DNA of 64,000 bases from Mytilus trossulus (GCF_036588685.1 NC_086374.1:37626886-37690885); one strand, 5' to 3'; positions 48,525-61,282 are shown, numbered from the stretch's first letter. Notes: generated from the sequence alone by a model not told the origin. Numbers and translations are program-made.

Positions 48525-50083
48525 TTACTTTTTACCGACTCCACCATTACAGCAGCCGTCTGTTCCTATATCTGGATCTATCAAAACAGAAAATGAAGAT
48601 TATCAAAAAAACATAGTAGTATGCCAGCATTATGACATTCTTTCAATTTTATATTTATCTCTAATGTTTAAAAAGGGCATTCTAAACTAAATTGACAATT
48701 TGTTATATCAAATAAGGCGCTTCACTATGTGTGTGTACTATTACAGAGTGAAACCGTTTTGTAACTTTTAAAGACGATTGATTGTGTAATTTATCTGTCA
48801 TTGTGCATCATGTGAACGGACAAACAGAGCAACCATAACATCTTCAGTCAATGTAATAATAATAATGAATATTTTTTTTCATCGATACAGAAAACACAAC
48901 AGATACAGGTATATTTGATGATAGCCAGAATAACTTCTACAATGGGTACGTATTCCATAAGGGGACGACCATTTTATTTTCAATGAAGGAGGACAGGATG
49001 ATTTTGAAATGAATTACGTGTCTTGGTAGGAACAGACAATTAAAAAAAACTTTGTACATTGCAGGGTAAAAATAAATAGTCTGCAACATAAAATGTGGAA
49101 TACAGCTGTGAAAAAAAATGGAAAAAACTATTTAGAGTGGTAAAGAAGACTATGTGGGGCAGCAAATAAAAGTCAATAATCTTGAATAAAAATACCATAA
49201 TGTTCCTCACAAACATTAATATTGTATTATGTTTTATGTATTTCTCATTTTTTTAATCGGTCAAATTTGACCCATTTGTATAACCAAAATGGTCGAACAA
49301 AGTTCCGTTGCTATGTAAACATAACATATGCTTTATTAATTGACTAATGGTTCATTAATTGCAAATATAATACTACAAACCTATAGGTTCACATTGTTTC
49401 GTTACTGCATTATAAATCTCGTTCCTTTTACACTTATTTCCTTTTAGGTTTAGTGATCTCTTTTCCAAATAAATGACATCTTCGCCACTAAATTCGTTGC
49501 TTGTTTTAACAACAGTGTTATCTCTAACTTTTCTATATTCTGTAAAAAAAAACCGGTTTATGATCAGGGCGGTAGATAAAGTAACCGCTAGTGATAATAC
49601 AGTTTAAAAAGGAAGATTGTTGCAAAATTAACGCCGAAAAGCTAAGAATACAGAATTACAGGAAAAATCCATTAAACTAGGTCATATGTTTCCTTTGACG
49701 TTGCCTAATATAAGATTGATTATAACTCGTTTGTAATTTAAACAAATTAACATGAAAAGATTTTTTAAAATGATTGCTATGGCTAATATCAATATGTGCT
49801 GGTCCCTCATTTCATTAAACATGGCGAGAACTGTTTTATGATCATTTTTGCAGCTCTTCATATTATTCTGTTCGATGTGAACCAATGCTCCGTGTTGAAG
49901 ACCGTACTTTGACCCATAATGATAAACTTTTACAAATTACGACAAGGCTGGAAAATTGTCTCATTGGCACTCATACCACATTTTTTTATATCTATTATAC
50001 AATAACTTACTCGGAAAACAAACTGCAGTGGTAAATACCATCAGTGCTATTAAGAAAACAAATTGATTCTTTTTGTAGACCAT
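48525..50083 (-). CDS. Secreted cysteine-rich prepropeptide P7 (3 coding exons)
   Basis: Exons 50083-50011, 49539-49381 and 48577-48525 give 94 residues. Exon 1 is a clear signal peptide (MVYKKNQFVFLIALMVFTTA, donor A|gtaagt). Exon 2 (acceptor tttttttacag, donor G|gtttgt) holds a pro-region ending in the dibasic site LEKR (residues 49-52) and then the motif CKRNEIYNAVTKQC. Exon 3 (acceptor gatag) reads PDIGTDGCCNGGVGKK, then TAA. Both introns are phase 1. Mature cysteines are at 61, 74, 86 and 87. Cleavage after EKR and trimming of the terminal GKK would release a peptide of about 39 residues with a C-terminal amide. This is the neatest prepropeptide of the cluster and the best reference for the family. 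Target and role are unknown; neuropeptide-, toxin- or defence-type peptides all share this processing logic. Confidence 0.82.
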
Positions 50084-51985
50084 GCTGACACGAGTCGTGT
50101 ATCCCCAAATTTAACAAAAATAACTTATTGATCTGACTTTTATAAGCGAAGTAATAATGAAGGTATTTAACTAATATTGAAAATAATAGAGGATTAAGAT
50201 AATCGCAGATTTAAAATTAATAACTGTAGCAGTAAATATGTTTCTTTTTTATACAGTTAAGTAAGTTAAACCCATAATGTATATATGTATATAAATTGGT
50301 TTCATCTTGGTACAAATCATTTATGCTATGTCATTTTGTTTTACGTACATGTTTTTAAAAGCAGATTATGTTTCTGTATTTTCACTTGATCAATATACCC
50401 CTTATGTAGAAAGAAGATTATCAATTGCGTTGATTAACAATTAAACCTGTTTAGAATAAGCTTATTCGACAATGCTTGGCACTCATACCACATCTATTTA
50501 GAACAGGGAATAAGTATGCTGGCATTTCAACTGATTTAGATTTATTACAAATTATTGTAATTGTCGATATGGAAGTGTTTGAGTTTTTTTACTATACGAC
50601 CTATTATTGTATCCTCCTGAATCAGAATTTCTTGAGCATTTGATTTTATATTTAGGTTCTCTCTGTTAATGATTTATTCATTAATTTGTTTGTCCGAGAG
50701 AATTTAGGACAACATTATCTATATCTGAGATATTTTTAGAAATAGATATACGTATATATAAGTGTGGTTTGATATCCAATGAAATTAATCTTCAACATGT
50801 CAGCAACAATTTACTATGCATCTGAAAATGTATATGAAGTATACATAAGCCTTTTCGTTTTGTTTTCTCATAGGCAATTATACCACATATCTTTATTACT
50901 ATAAACGTTACACTTGATTCGATAATATAAGTCTTATAACTCTCGCACATTCAGATATGACACAAAATACAAAATTACAAATGGTTGACAAGAGAACGTG
51001 ACATCCTTTTCCTTTTGTTTTGATGCTTCTGCAATTTCATTGTCTCATCAAACAATCTGAACTAAAAAAATATGATGATGACAGGAAGGACTCCGCTACC
51101 ACATATGTTTTAGCGCATTAACTTAAAAATAATTCTTATACAAACAATACTATTTAACATCAATTTGATCTTTCACCATGTCAAGTAAAGGTTGTGTCCT
51201 AAGTGAATATCAAGTTTCATAAAATGGGAGCCATTACTTTTTTGTATAATGGCAGCTATTTTTAAAATGATTGTCAAAGGATATAGTGTATGACACAAGG
51301 TATCAGTTTAGAAAAAGATATATTTTATTTTATATCAATTTTCATCGACATTTCAGAACAAAAAAATATTTCTAACTTATATTTTTTAAACACAAAGTAT
51401 GCATAACAAATACAACAATATATTTAACCCCGCGCATTTTTGCGCCTGTCCCAAGTCCGGAGTTTAGTATGACTTCCATTTTCACTGAACTAGTATACAT
51501 ATTTGTTTATGGGCCAGCTGCAGGACGCCTCCTAGTGCGGGAGTTTCTCGCTGCATTGAAGACTCATTGGTTGCCTTCGGTTGTTGACTTTTCTATGGTC
51601 GGGTTGTTGGCTTTGCGACAAATTCACCATTTTCATTCTCAATTTTATTGTATTTGTAATGTGACCTGAGAAGGAGTCCTTAAGATTTATGTGACGAGCA
51701 TTTATAATCTTGTGTGTTCAATAGTAGAAAGACATTTGCACGTTAAGTGGTAGTGATAGAATATGGATGAGATAAAAGTTGCGCAGTTTTGTTACCCATC
51801 AGAGGTACATGTTACACAACCAAGTTAAACTCATTTGTGTATGTTGCACAATAGTTTGTTATGTAATGTTGTTCTATCTCAGAGTAGAATAAAACAAACA
51901 AATCTGAATATGTATGATGAAAAAAAAATCAATTCGCTGCAATTGTAAGTAGGTCACTCTTTATAACATTTGTTTCTGACTACCC
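50084..51985. other. Non-coding stretch upstream of P7
   Basis: No exon could be supported. 51430-51660 carries a Mytilus-type repeat-like segment (ccgcgcatttttgcgcctgtcccaagtc ... gggccagctgcaggacgcctcc ... gttgactttt). Its plus-strand frame is probably derived from a dispersed element. Confidence 0.45.
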
Positions 51986-51989
51986 AGTA

Positions 51990-53495
51990 TGTAAACTAGA
52001 GGCTCTAAAGAGCCTGTGTCGCTCACCTTGGTCTATGTTAATATTAAACAAAAGACGCAGATGGATTCATGACAAATTGTTAAAAATTGACTATAAAGGA
52101 CAATAACTCCTGAGGGGTCAGTTGACCATTTTTGTCATGTTGACTTATTTTTAGGTCTTATTTTGATGAACATTATTGCTGTTTACAGTTTACCGCTATC
52201 TATAATAATATTCAAGATACTAACCAAAAACAGCAAAATTTCCTTAAAATTACCAATTCAGGGGCAGCAACCCAACAACAGGTTGTTGGATTCACCTGAA
52301 AATTTCAGGACAGATAGATCTTGACCTGATAAACAATTCAACTCCGTGACAGATTGCTCTAAATGCTTTGGTTTTTGAGTTATAAGCCAAAAACTGCATT
52401 TTACCCCTATGTTCTATTTAAAGCCATGGCGGCCATCTGGATTGGTTGGCCGGGTCACGCCACACATTTTTTAAACGAGATACCCCAGAGATAATTGTGG
52501 ACAAATTTGGATTAATTTGGCCTAGTGGTTTCAGAGGAGAAGATTTTTGTAAAAGATTATTAAGATTTACGAAAAATGGTTAAAAATTTACTATAAAAGG
52601 CAATAACCCCTCAAGAGGTCAACTGACCATTTTGGTCATGCAAACTTATTTGTAAATCTTACTTTGCTGAACATTAAGGCAGCGTACAGTTTATCTCTAT
52701 CTATAATAATATTCAAGATAATAACCAAAAACAGCAAAATTTTCCTAAAATTACCAATTCAGGGGGAGGAATCCAACAACAGGTTGTCGGATTCATCTGA
52801 AAATTTCAGGGCAGATAGATCTTGACCTGATAAACAATTTTACCCCCATGTCAGACGGACGACCGACGACCGACGACGAACGCCGAGTGATGAGAAAAAC
52901 AAGTTTACACCCTGTCAGATTTGCTCTAAATGCTTTGGTTTTTGAGTTATAAGCCAAAAACTGCATTTTACCCCTTTGTTCTATTTTTAGCCATGGCGGC
53001 CATCTTGGTTGGATGGCCGGGTCACACCACACATTTTTATTAAGATACCCCAATGATGATTGTAGCCAAGTCTGGTTTAATTTGGCCCAGTAGTTTCAGA
53101 GGAGAAGATTTTTGTAAAAAAAACTAAGATTTACGAAAAATGGTTAAAAATTGACTATAAAGGGCAATAACTCATGAGGGGGGTCAACTGATCATTTTGG
53201 TCGTGTTGACTTATTTGTAAATCTTACTTTGCTGAACATTATTGCTGCTTACAGTTTATCTCTATCTATAATAATATTCAAGATAATAACCAAAAACAGC
53301 AAAATTTCCCTAAAATCACCAATTCAGGGGCAGCAACCCAACAACAGGTTGTCGGATTCATCTGAAAATTTCAGAGCAGATAGATCTTGACCTGATAAAC
53401 AATTTAACCCCCATGTCAGACGGACGACCGACGACCGACGACGAAAGCCGAGTGATCAGAAAAGCTCATTTGACCTTGTAGGTCAGGTGAGCCAA
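51990..53495. repeat. Composite repeat with inverted ends and internal ~500-bp duplications
   Basis: The left end 'gagcctgtgtcgctcacctt' and right end 'ccttgtaggtcaggtgagcc' are a partial inverted pair. Inside, a block (ataactcctgaggggtcagttgaccattttt...aggttgttggattcacctgaaaatttcaggacagatagatcttgacctgataaac) occurs three times, at about 52100, 52590 and 53160. A second block (atttgctctaaatgctttggtttttgagttataagcc...catggcggccatc) occurs twice, at 52350 and 52916. 'cagacggacgaccgacgaccgacgacgaa' occurs at 52851 and 53418. It has no coding capacity. Confidence 0.8.
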
Positions 53496-53825
53496 AAAGA
53501 AGTCACATATTATAGCAATTAAAAAATACAGTCAAGTCAATCAGAACATTGAAATATGGAGTCAGGAATATGGCAGCTGTTATCAAACTGTCCGTTTCTT
53601 TTATGTTGGTGATTGATTTTTTAAGCAGTTTAGTTTTTCTGTTGTTCCAGTTTTATTTTTTCTTATAGTTGACGTGTTTCCCTTAGTTTTGTTTTTTTAA
53701 CCGGATTCATTTCAGTTAAATCGATTTTTGACTATTGAACAGCAGGATACTTCTTTTGCCTTTATCCATCCAATGTTATATATTTAGAAAACAAAGTGTC
53801 CAAAGGGAGATCACTTAATCTAAAT
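53496..53825. other. Non-coding stretch
   Basis: Repeat-like fragment 'ggagtcaggaatatggcagctgttatcaaactgtccg...'. Nothing else is seen. Confidence 0.4.
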
Positions 53826-53942
53826 TTAAAAACTGATCTATGATAAACTATTATATAGAAAAGATCATATAACAACATTTACCCTGATCTATGATAAACT
53901 ATTGTATAGGATAGATCATATAACAACATTTACCCTGATCAT
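53826..53942. repeat. Tandem repeat, two 57-bp copies
   Basis: 'ctgatctatgataaactattatatagaaaagatcatataacaacatttaccctgatc' is followed directly by a copy with four or so changes. Confidence 0.85.
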
Positions 53943-55170
53943 TTAATTTTCTTTAATATGACAATTACAAATATTACAATCAACATAAAGATTAAACATT
54001 TTGATTTAAAAAAAAATTGTTAATGCAACTTAATTTGATCACCATAAATATAATTTGAGTTACAGTGTTCACTTTATACTTCTATGTATGAAATGGAAAT
54101 AGATATATATTGACATATTGTTAAGCAATTCTTAAAAATATATAGGAAAAGTAAACCAGCGATTAGAAATATACACTTGTATGAGACGAAAACACCGAAA
54201 AAGTCTTTTTTCTGAACATTCTAAAAACGAAATGGAGGTTGTTTTGGTCTTGACAGAAATGTATTAAGTCAGGAATATGACAACTGTTAAATATTCGTTT
54301 GATGTTTTTGAATTTTTAATTTTGCGATTTGATTTTGGACTTTATTCCTTGGAGTTCCGTAATTTGTTATTTTATATTATATGCACGTGCACAGAGTTTA
54401 AAATATTTATAAAACCGGGTTTACCACATCTTCTGCTTAGGAAAATGCCTGTACCTAGTCAATTGTAAAGTGGTCGACAGGGATCGGACAAACTCCAGCA
54501 TTTTGCTTTTCAACAAGCTAACCACGGACTGCTCAAAGTCTTTGTTATAAGTATTCTTTATATTGGTGCGACTGTCCCAATCTCCCTTAACTAGAAATCT
54601 TATTTAACGTCCCCATTCCCAAACATACATGAAGATTATATTAGACAAAGATAACTTTCGTAGACAATGATGATCAACAAGTCCAGATCTGCCAACAGAC
54701 AAACATGAAATATGAGTGTTCATCTATACTATTTTCATATTTTCTTTTTCTGTTACCTAATATCTTGAAATAAAATTATACAAAAAAAAGTAGACTACAT
54801 TATATGACTAGCAAGTTTAAGGTTAAAAATGACAAACAATCATTGAAAATTTAACGTTGGCCATTGTTTTCTTGTTTGGATGTTATATTATAAACAACAT
54901 AGTTTTAGTTTCAATTTTCCACCAACGTCCCAGGTGATCCATTTGGGTTTCTTGGACCTTCTTGTTAAAAGTTTCCTGATTCCTCTTTAAACCTGGAAAG
55001 AAACTAGCATATGTGTCACATAAATGAGATATGTTAACAAAATAAAGTTACACAAACGCTACTACACTACCAATAATTTACCTATACTTTTTTGGTACAT
55101 TTCTACCCTCGTGCATATCAGTACTGTTAGGAAAGACTGAAAACTTATAATGTTATACTTTCAATGAAAT
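53943..55170. other. Non-coding stretch
   Basis: Contains 'taagtcaggaatatgacaactgttaaatattcgtttgatgttttt' (54268-54315), another copy of the end of the family at 1165. No exon could be supported. Confidence 0.4.
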
Positions 55171-55482
55171 CAGTACTGATTTTGTCAGTACTATTTCAGT
55201 ACTGATTTTGACAGTACTGTTTTAGTACTGATTTTGACAGTACTGTTTTAGTACTGATTTTGTCAGTACTGTTTCAGTACTGATTTTGACAGTACTGTTT
55301 CAGTACTGATTTTGTCAGTACTGTTTCAGTACTGATTTTGACAGTACTGTTTTAGTACTGATTTTGACAGTACTGTTTCAGTAATGATTTTGTCAGTACT
55401 GTTTCAGTACTGATGTTGACAGTACTGTTTCAGTACTGATTTCGTAAGTAGTGTTTCGTTACTAATTTCTTCAGTACTGTTT
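55171..55482. repeat. Minisatellite, 12 copies of a 26-bp unit
   Basis: The unit is CAGTACTGATTTTGACAGTACTGTTT. Each unit holds two 8-bp palindromes (CAGTACTG), and units alternate between GATTTTGA and GATTTTGT before the second one. Copies 1-10 are very similar; the last two are degraded (cgttactaatttcttcag...). Confidence 0.95.
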
Positions 55483-58400
55483 CATTATAACACTTTTTAA
55501 ATCAGACTGTATCTGTATAGTGATGCCTAGTTGTTTTGTATATTTGGGGTGGGTTAATTGTTCTCTTTGACACTTACCCCATTTCCATTTATTTTCTTTA
55601 TCGTGACATGTTAATGTTTTCGTTATGTTTTTTTTTTATTTCTCTGATTTTTGTTGTCCTGAAGTGGTTCAGCTTTAGATCCAGCTCTTCGACAGTTACT
55701 TTAGCTTTTTTTTTTAAATATTCTGGCTTTATGTCATATTTATTGTCAGAATTGCATCTTGTGTGGTCTACAAGGTTTATGTTTTTAATACTTATTAATA
55801 CTTCTATTTGACAATACCATATTACATGTATTTATATCTTGCTTCAGTCAAATCAGAACATATTGAACATTGGAACTCGATATATTACTTTTGAGAAGAT
55901 GGGTGGATGGATTGATGTTATGTGATCCAGTGGCAAGTTAAGTGCAGGAAGAGGACATGCTACTCAGATATAAATACAATGTAATTAACATATTTTGTAC
56001 AGAACTAGACCAATAATGCACTGAGCTCCTTTTTAACATGCTAGTTCACCACAAGGAGAGAATCTGCTATAAGACATGTCCCCCTACATGAACAGGTACC
56101 TTCAGACTGAACAGTGTATGTTTTTCTCCTTTTACTGTGAGCTGAGCGAATATTCAGAATACGACCACTTTTTTTAGTCTAACTTCTCATAAATAAATTT
56201 CCAATCATATGCTCAATGTAAGATTTTTAATGGTTAAACACATTTATTGACAGATTTCTTTTTTTTGTTGTATACATTAATCATGCTGCAATTCCATTCA
56301 CTTGTAATGAGTGTATTGTGAATAGTAACTTAAATACATGTATGCATAACTCTTGTACTCTTTCCTATAAAACTGCAGAGCGTATTTTACGAAAAGAATA
56401 TATGAAATTTAGTGCTTCAATATTTAGGCATCCCGTTAACGGGGAGTTGAAAGGGTGAGAACTACATTACTCAGTATAGCATGTTCACATGAGGACTGAT
56501 GACTTTCAGAAACTCTTGGTTTGTAGTTCCTCAGAAATCTCTGATTGATTTGAATCTTACAGACATACAAACAAAAGTACATTTTGTAAAATAAGCATAA
56601 AAATTTAAAGAAAGATTTCCAACAGACTGATAAATGTCTGACGGAGGTCATTTGGTACATAATTAACCTTTTTGATTTTTGAACATATATGGTTTGCTTT
56701 TCAAAATTAATTTTTATTGACTGAATAAAACAAGCTGAAGAACTCAAATTTTTGTTCAATCTTCTTATCAACTGCAATAACTTCCATCGAAATACAATAA
56801 ACAGTAATCTTAAGAATGAACAGCATTAAAAAGTAAAAAAATGTGTTTTTCTCTCTCTCAATTTAATGGGTTTTTTTAATAACTGTTTCATAATTCTGCG
56901 TCAATGTTATTTTCCATTGCTCTTCCTATGCATGTGATATATATCTTTGCCAACTTGTTTCTGGAAAGGAAAAAGTGGATTATAACATTTATCATTTTGT
57001 TAAAGTCCAATAACAAGATTAAACATAGGTCAACCATGACATAATGTGAATCAGTGTACATGCATTGCTAAAGATGGTATAACGTTAATTATACAAGGTT
57101 TATATTATACAGGGAGAAAAATGAAAGAAAAAAAATGGAACAATGTTTTATTTACCTACTTGAAAACTGGCCTTGAAGTCATTAAACTTTCGAGTCAGTT
57201 ATTTACGCAAACTCCAAAATCAACAAATCAACCAATCAAAATGCTGGATTTCAATTTTCGACCACGATTTTTTTCTCTCTGGGCACTGAGAAAATTTTGT
57301 ATGACTTCAGGGCCTGATCTTATACGATTTGGAGAAGAATTTTAGCGTCCCAAGTCTGGGTTCATGGCAAATATCCATGTTTTCAATACGGGCTGCACTT
57401 TTAACATTTTTAATTTGTTTTGTTATAAATTAGGTCGTTAATTTTTCTGAATTAAATTGTTTCATTTATTGTTTATGTCATGGTCTTTTGTAGCCGACAA
57501 TACGGTATGGGTTTTCTCATTGTTGAAGTCTGCACAGTTGTATATTATTGTTCACATTCACATCGTCTCAAATTTGGTTGATAGTTGTCTTAGTGACAAT
57601 CCTACAACTTTTTATCATTTTATACATATGCAATAGTTTAAAAATTAAATAAAAGTATTCTTTTTGTGATTTTTTTCATTATTAGTACCAGTGGAAATTC
57701 TCATTATAATAAAATACTATCTTTTAAATCTGTTATTCGGTTACAGAGAAGGAGATCTTTGTTTATATTTCCTTTAGGTTCCTAAGTTCAACTATGTCCT
57801 GCTGTAACACTCTGACATCTTTGGATCGGCAACAAAGCACATATGCATTAATATAATCTGATTATTCGAGCACAATATCAATGCAATCTGTGAAACAGTT
57901 AAATGAGAAGTTGTGTGTACGGATATGTACTTCCCGTAGACTTCTTTGTTAACTTTAATGATATATTTCAATTGTTGAAGAATTGTATTTCTACTCTTTA
58001 TTTTTTTGAACTTGCTCGTTGTTGGTTTGTTGTCATATGAACACACTACAACATTTCATGATATTGAAATAAAATTATAGGAATAACTGCAAATACTTAC
58101 TTTAAAAAAATCATAATTGAGTGTAAAACTATATATATACCTACCTTTCAAATTATTTCAATGTTCTTTTGTCACCTTTCATACCAGTTCTGTCTCTATC
58201 TCATATTTTATCTGTTCATGACAATTTTTAGTCGTTGATCTAAAACTTTATTTTCCTCATAGACTTAGTCTTTGTGTTCTGGTGGGATCCATTTTTAGAT
58301 ACCTATAACAATAGATCATACTGCATCAAATACTTTGCATGCATTTATGTTTTTCCCAACATGCATGTAATGGTATTAATTATGGACGTAACACTTTGTA

Positions 58401-59944
58401 AATTGTCCTTTGAAAAAATACATCATGAGATAAAGTTTGTATCGATGATTTACAAAATTCTGTAAAGTGGTTCAGGAGTTATTGATGACACTTACGTGGG
58501 ACATAAGGACAAGATATGTTCCATATGTGAACACATTCTCACTAAGAAAATGTCACCAGAAGTGCAAGTCAGTCATCACAACGGATAATGTTTATGTGAT
58601 ACAGTAAAAACAGTAAAACCATTGGTAGTAAAATTGTGCGGGATGTTTAATTTTCAACAAATGTAAGATTGATCACCTTTAATCGGATGCCTCATATAGC
58701 ATGTATAGAAAGAGAGTGCCATGATCTCTGCAGGTTAATAACTATTGCAACAACTCTTTGAGAGGCCGTCGGTGGCCTTTTGTCTGAATATGCAGCAGGG
58801 CAAATTCCTGTCCACCTTCAATATGCTTTCGTTGTCCAGTGGCAGTCCAAGTTTCATTGACCTTCTTTCACCCCAGATGACATCTTTTACAGGACTTGCC
58901 TATTGAACTTATTTAACAATTGTTTTGAACATGCATGTAATATTTGCCACTGGACATTAAGCAAATTTTTAATACATATACTCTAATATGTTATTATTTT
59001 GAGGAATCTCAGTAGGATCATTTTAAACTATGGGGATTATCCTCTTAAAATATAAATATTATTCAAAGTATTGCTCAATAATTATGTGTCGGATTACTAG
59101 TATTCGTGTGTTGGTCCAATGGGTCGTCGGACTAATAGGGCGTCAGGCTATTGGGGTGTCGGACCAATATGGTGTCCAATCAGAAAGATTTAAAAGGCAA
59201 AAAAAAATAAAAAAAATGTGCAACTTATAAAAGGGTCTGGTCTGGAAGTGGTTTCTTAATTTCTGTATTCTGTAATATTCTATATCATTTTTCACTTTTT
59301 ATTATTAATTTTGCCTGTTATTCTCTTTTCTTCATATTCAAGCACCACACTATTATCGATTATTCATTGCTTCTTTCTACTTTATAACAACAATGGGAAT
59401 AATATGAAAGCTAGCCAAATAGGACATTGGAAAATTGTCTGTTTTCTGTTTCTTGGTTTATTCTTGCTTGTCGTTGGAAACAAACTTTGTCTTTCTGTCT
59501 CTTTAGTTTGTGTGTATTATTATAAATTAAACGAATGTAACACAAATTTGCCATCTTTAAACAAATTTGTTGAACATTGCGTCTGTTATTTAATCTCTTT
59601 TTAACAGAAGGAAAAACTAAGATTAAATAATCAACAGAAGTATAAAAAAAACTATGAACTAAGTCTTTGAAGTTAGATGCATGATTTTTGTTATTAGTTG
59701 TTAGTGGCTTAGAACTAGCTGTCAGTAACTGCAAGTACTCTCAGATCTGTATTTAGTGACCTTTTTTGTTAAGTAACGGTAACGTCCATTATGTTTTTGT
59801 TACTGAGATGTATTTCTATTTGCATTCATCTGTTATTTAAAGTTAAATAAGCCTTTTTCAACTGAATTTTATAGTTTGTTGTTATGTAGTACTGTAACAA
59901 CTCTGTTCCAGGTTTAGGGGGAAGACCCTAGCATGTTTAACCTC
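55483..59944. other. Long non-coding stretch
   Basis: Several short frames (55536-55811, 56436-56777, 57046-57345, 57792-58046, 59311-59604) were examined. They are AT-driven, lack similarity to anything I know and have no credible splice context. A small T-rich/GT-rich bias around 55600-55760 explains the first. Confidence 0.45.
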
Positions 59945-60790
59945 ATCACATTCTGTATATAGATAAGATAAGATAAGATAAATTTTATTTTCCAAATTAG
60001 GTCCCCAGGGGGGCATATACACATAACATATATGATTGATACAACATACAGTATTTTACATAACATTGTAAAATAAACTATTGAAATAGTCATACAGGCA
60101 TTATTTGTTAAATAAAAAAGTATTTGAGAGTTGCTACTCCAGAGATGTGGCAAACCCCACTTTTTTTTTTTTTTTTTTTCTCACTTGATTTTATAATATT
60201 TTGCTGAAAATGTATAAATATAAAATATAAAATAAATGATTGTTTAGCTGCAACAGACACCAAGGGACGATGCTCTAGGATTGTGATCTTAAAAGCTCTA
60301 ACAATCCTCCTCGTATCTGATGCAGAAAAACAAACACAAATGAAAAAAGTTTATGTATATTCACAGCAAATAACATATACTGCAGTAAACAGGTATTGAG
60401 AATAGTGTAGGTTTCCCTACTGCAACAGACACCAAGGGGCGGTACTCAAGGAGCTGTGGTATTTACACAGTCCTCCTCGTGTCTGAAGCAGACAAGAAGG
60501 CCACATAATTAACAATTTTTCGAAATTTTACATGCAGCAGTGAGAATAGACTTATCTTCTGTGTTCATAAGCCATATCAGTTTATCTCTTGCGTTAAGAG
60601 TTAAAAAGTTGGGGCAACTTTTAGTTATCTCTTGAAATAGATGATTGCGGTCATCATTAAATTTAACACATTGGAATAAAAAATGATATTCATCCTCCAC
60701 ATCTCCGGAGTTACAACGAGTACAAGTTCTGTCATTTAGGAGAGTACCCTGATACCTTCCAGACTCAATTCTTAAGTATATATATGTTCC
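59945..60790 (-). mobile_element. 3' end of a LINE with (TTATC)n tail
   Basis: The minus strand encodes the C-terminal end of a LINE ORF2: 'DRTCTRCNSGDVEDEYHFLF' with 'QCVKFNDDRNHLFQEI', i.e. the C..C....H....C knuckle. A stop and a 3' untranslated part with two similar ~60-nt segments (aacagacaccaaggg(g)acg...aatcctcctcgt, near 60250 and 60425) follow. The element ends in a (TTATC)n tail (plus-strand gataagataagataagataa, 59962-59981). The 5' part is missing, as is usual for LINE insertions. A T22 run at 60160-60179 is a second low-complexity tract. Confidence 0.8.
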
Positions 60791-61238
60791 TGTCCGAAGT
60801 CAGGAGCCTGTAATTCAGTGGTTGTTGTTTGTTGGTGTGTTACATATTCATTGTTCGTTCATTTTTGTACATGAATAAGAACGTTAGTTTTCTTGTTTGA
60901 ATTCGTTGACATTTGTCATTTTGTTGCCTTTTTTAGCTGACTATGCGATATGGCTTTGCTCATTATTGATGGCCGTATGGTGACCTATATTTGTTAATTT
61001 CTGGTCATCTGATCTGTTGTGGAGAGTTGTGATTATTCCGCTCATTTTGGGTGCCATGATTGGCAAATAAAATATATGTTGTTGCTGTTGTTGTGTCGTT
61101 GGCAATAATACGGCATCTTTTTTTATAAACATATGTAAATCGAATGTTCTGTTCCCTTATGAACCACATATATTTGAACTAAATTCTTGAAGGGAAAGAC
61201 ATTGTTTTTGTATAAATGTCAACAGAATATAGAATGTT

Positions 61239-61282
61239 GTGTCAACAGAATACAGAATCAACATTCTGTATTCTGTTGACAC
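61239..61282. repeat. Perfect 20-bp palindrome with 4-base loop
   Basis: GTGTCAACAGAATACAGAAT, loop caac, then the exact reverse complement. Partial extra copies of 'caacagaata(t/c)agaatgttg' flank it on both sides (61220-61240 and 61285-61300). Confidence 0.95.

Noticed and set aside
55171-55482. CRISPR-like array
   Set aside because: It is a eukaryotic minisatellite: units are contiguous, with no unique spacers and no cas genes.
57046-57345. 99-codon plus-strand frame
   Set aside because: No similarity, no signal, no splice context; composition like neighbouring non-coding DNA.
58080-58125. GTAAGT donor on the minus strand at 58098 as a gene exon
   Set aside because: Only a short low-complexity frame precedes it, and no partner exon is recognisable.
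59311-59734. Overlapping frames on both strands (97 and 107 codons)
   Set aside because: Both strands are open because of local composition; neither has a recognisable domain.
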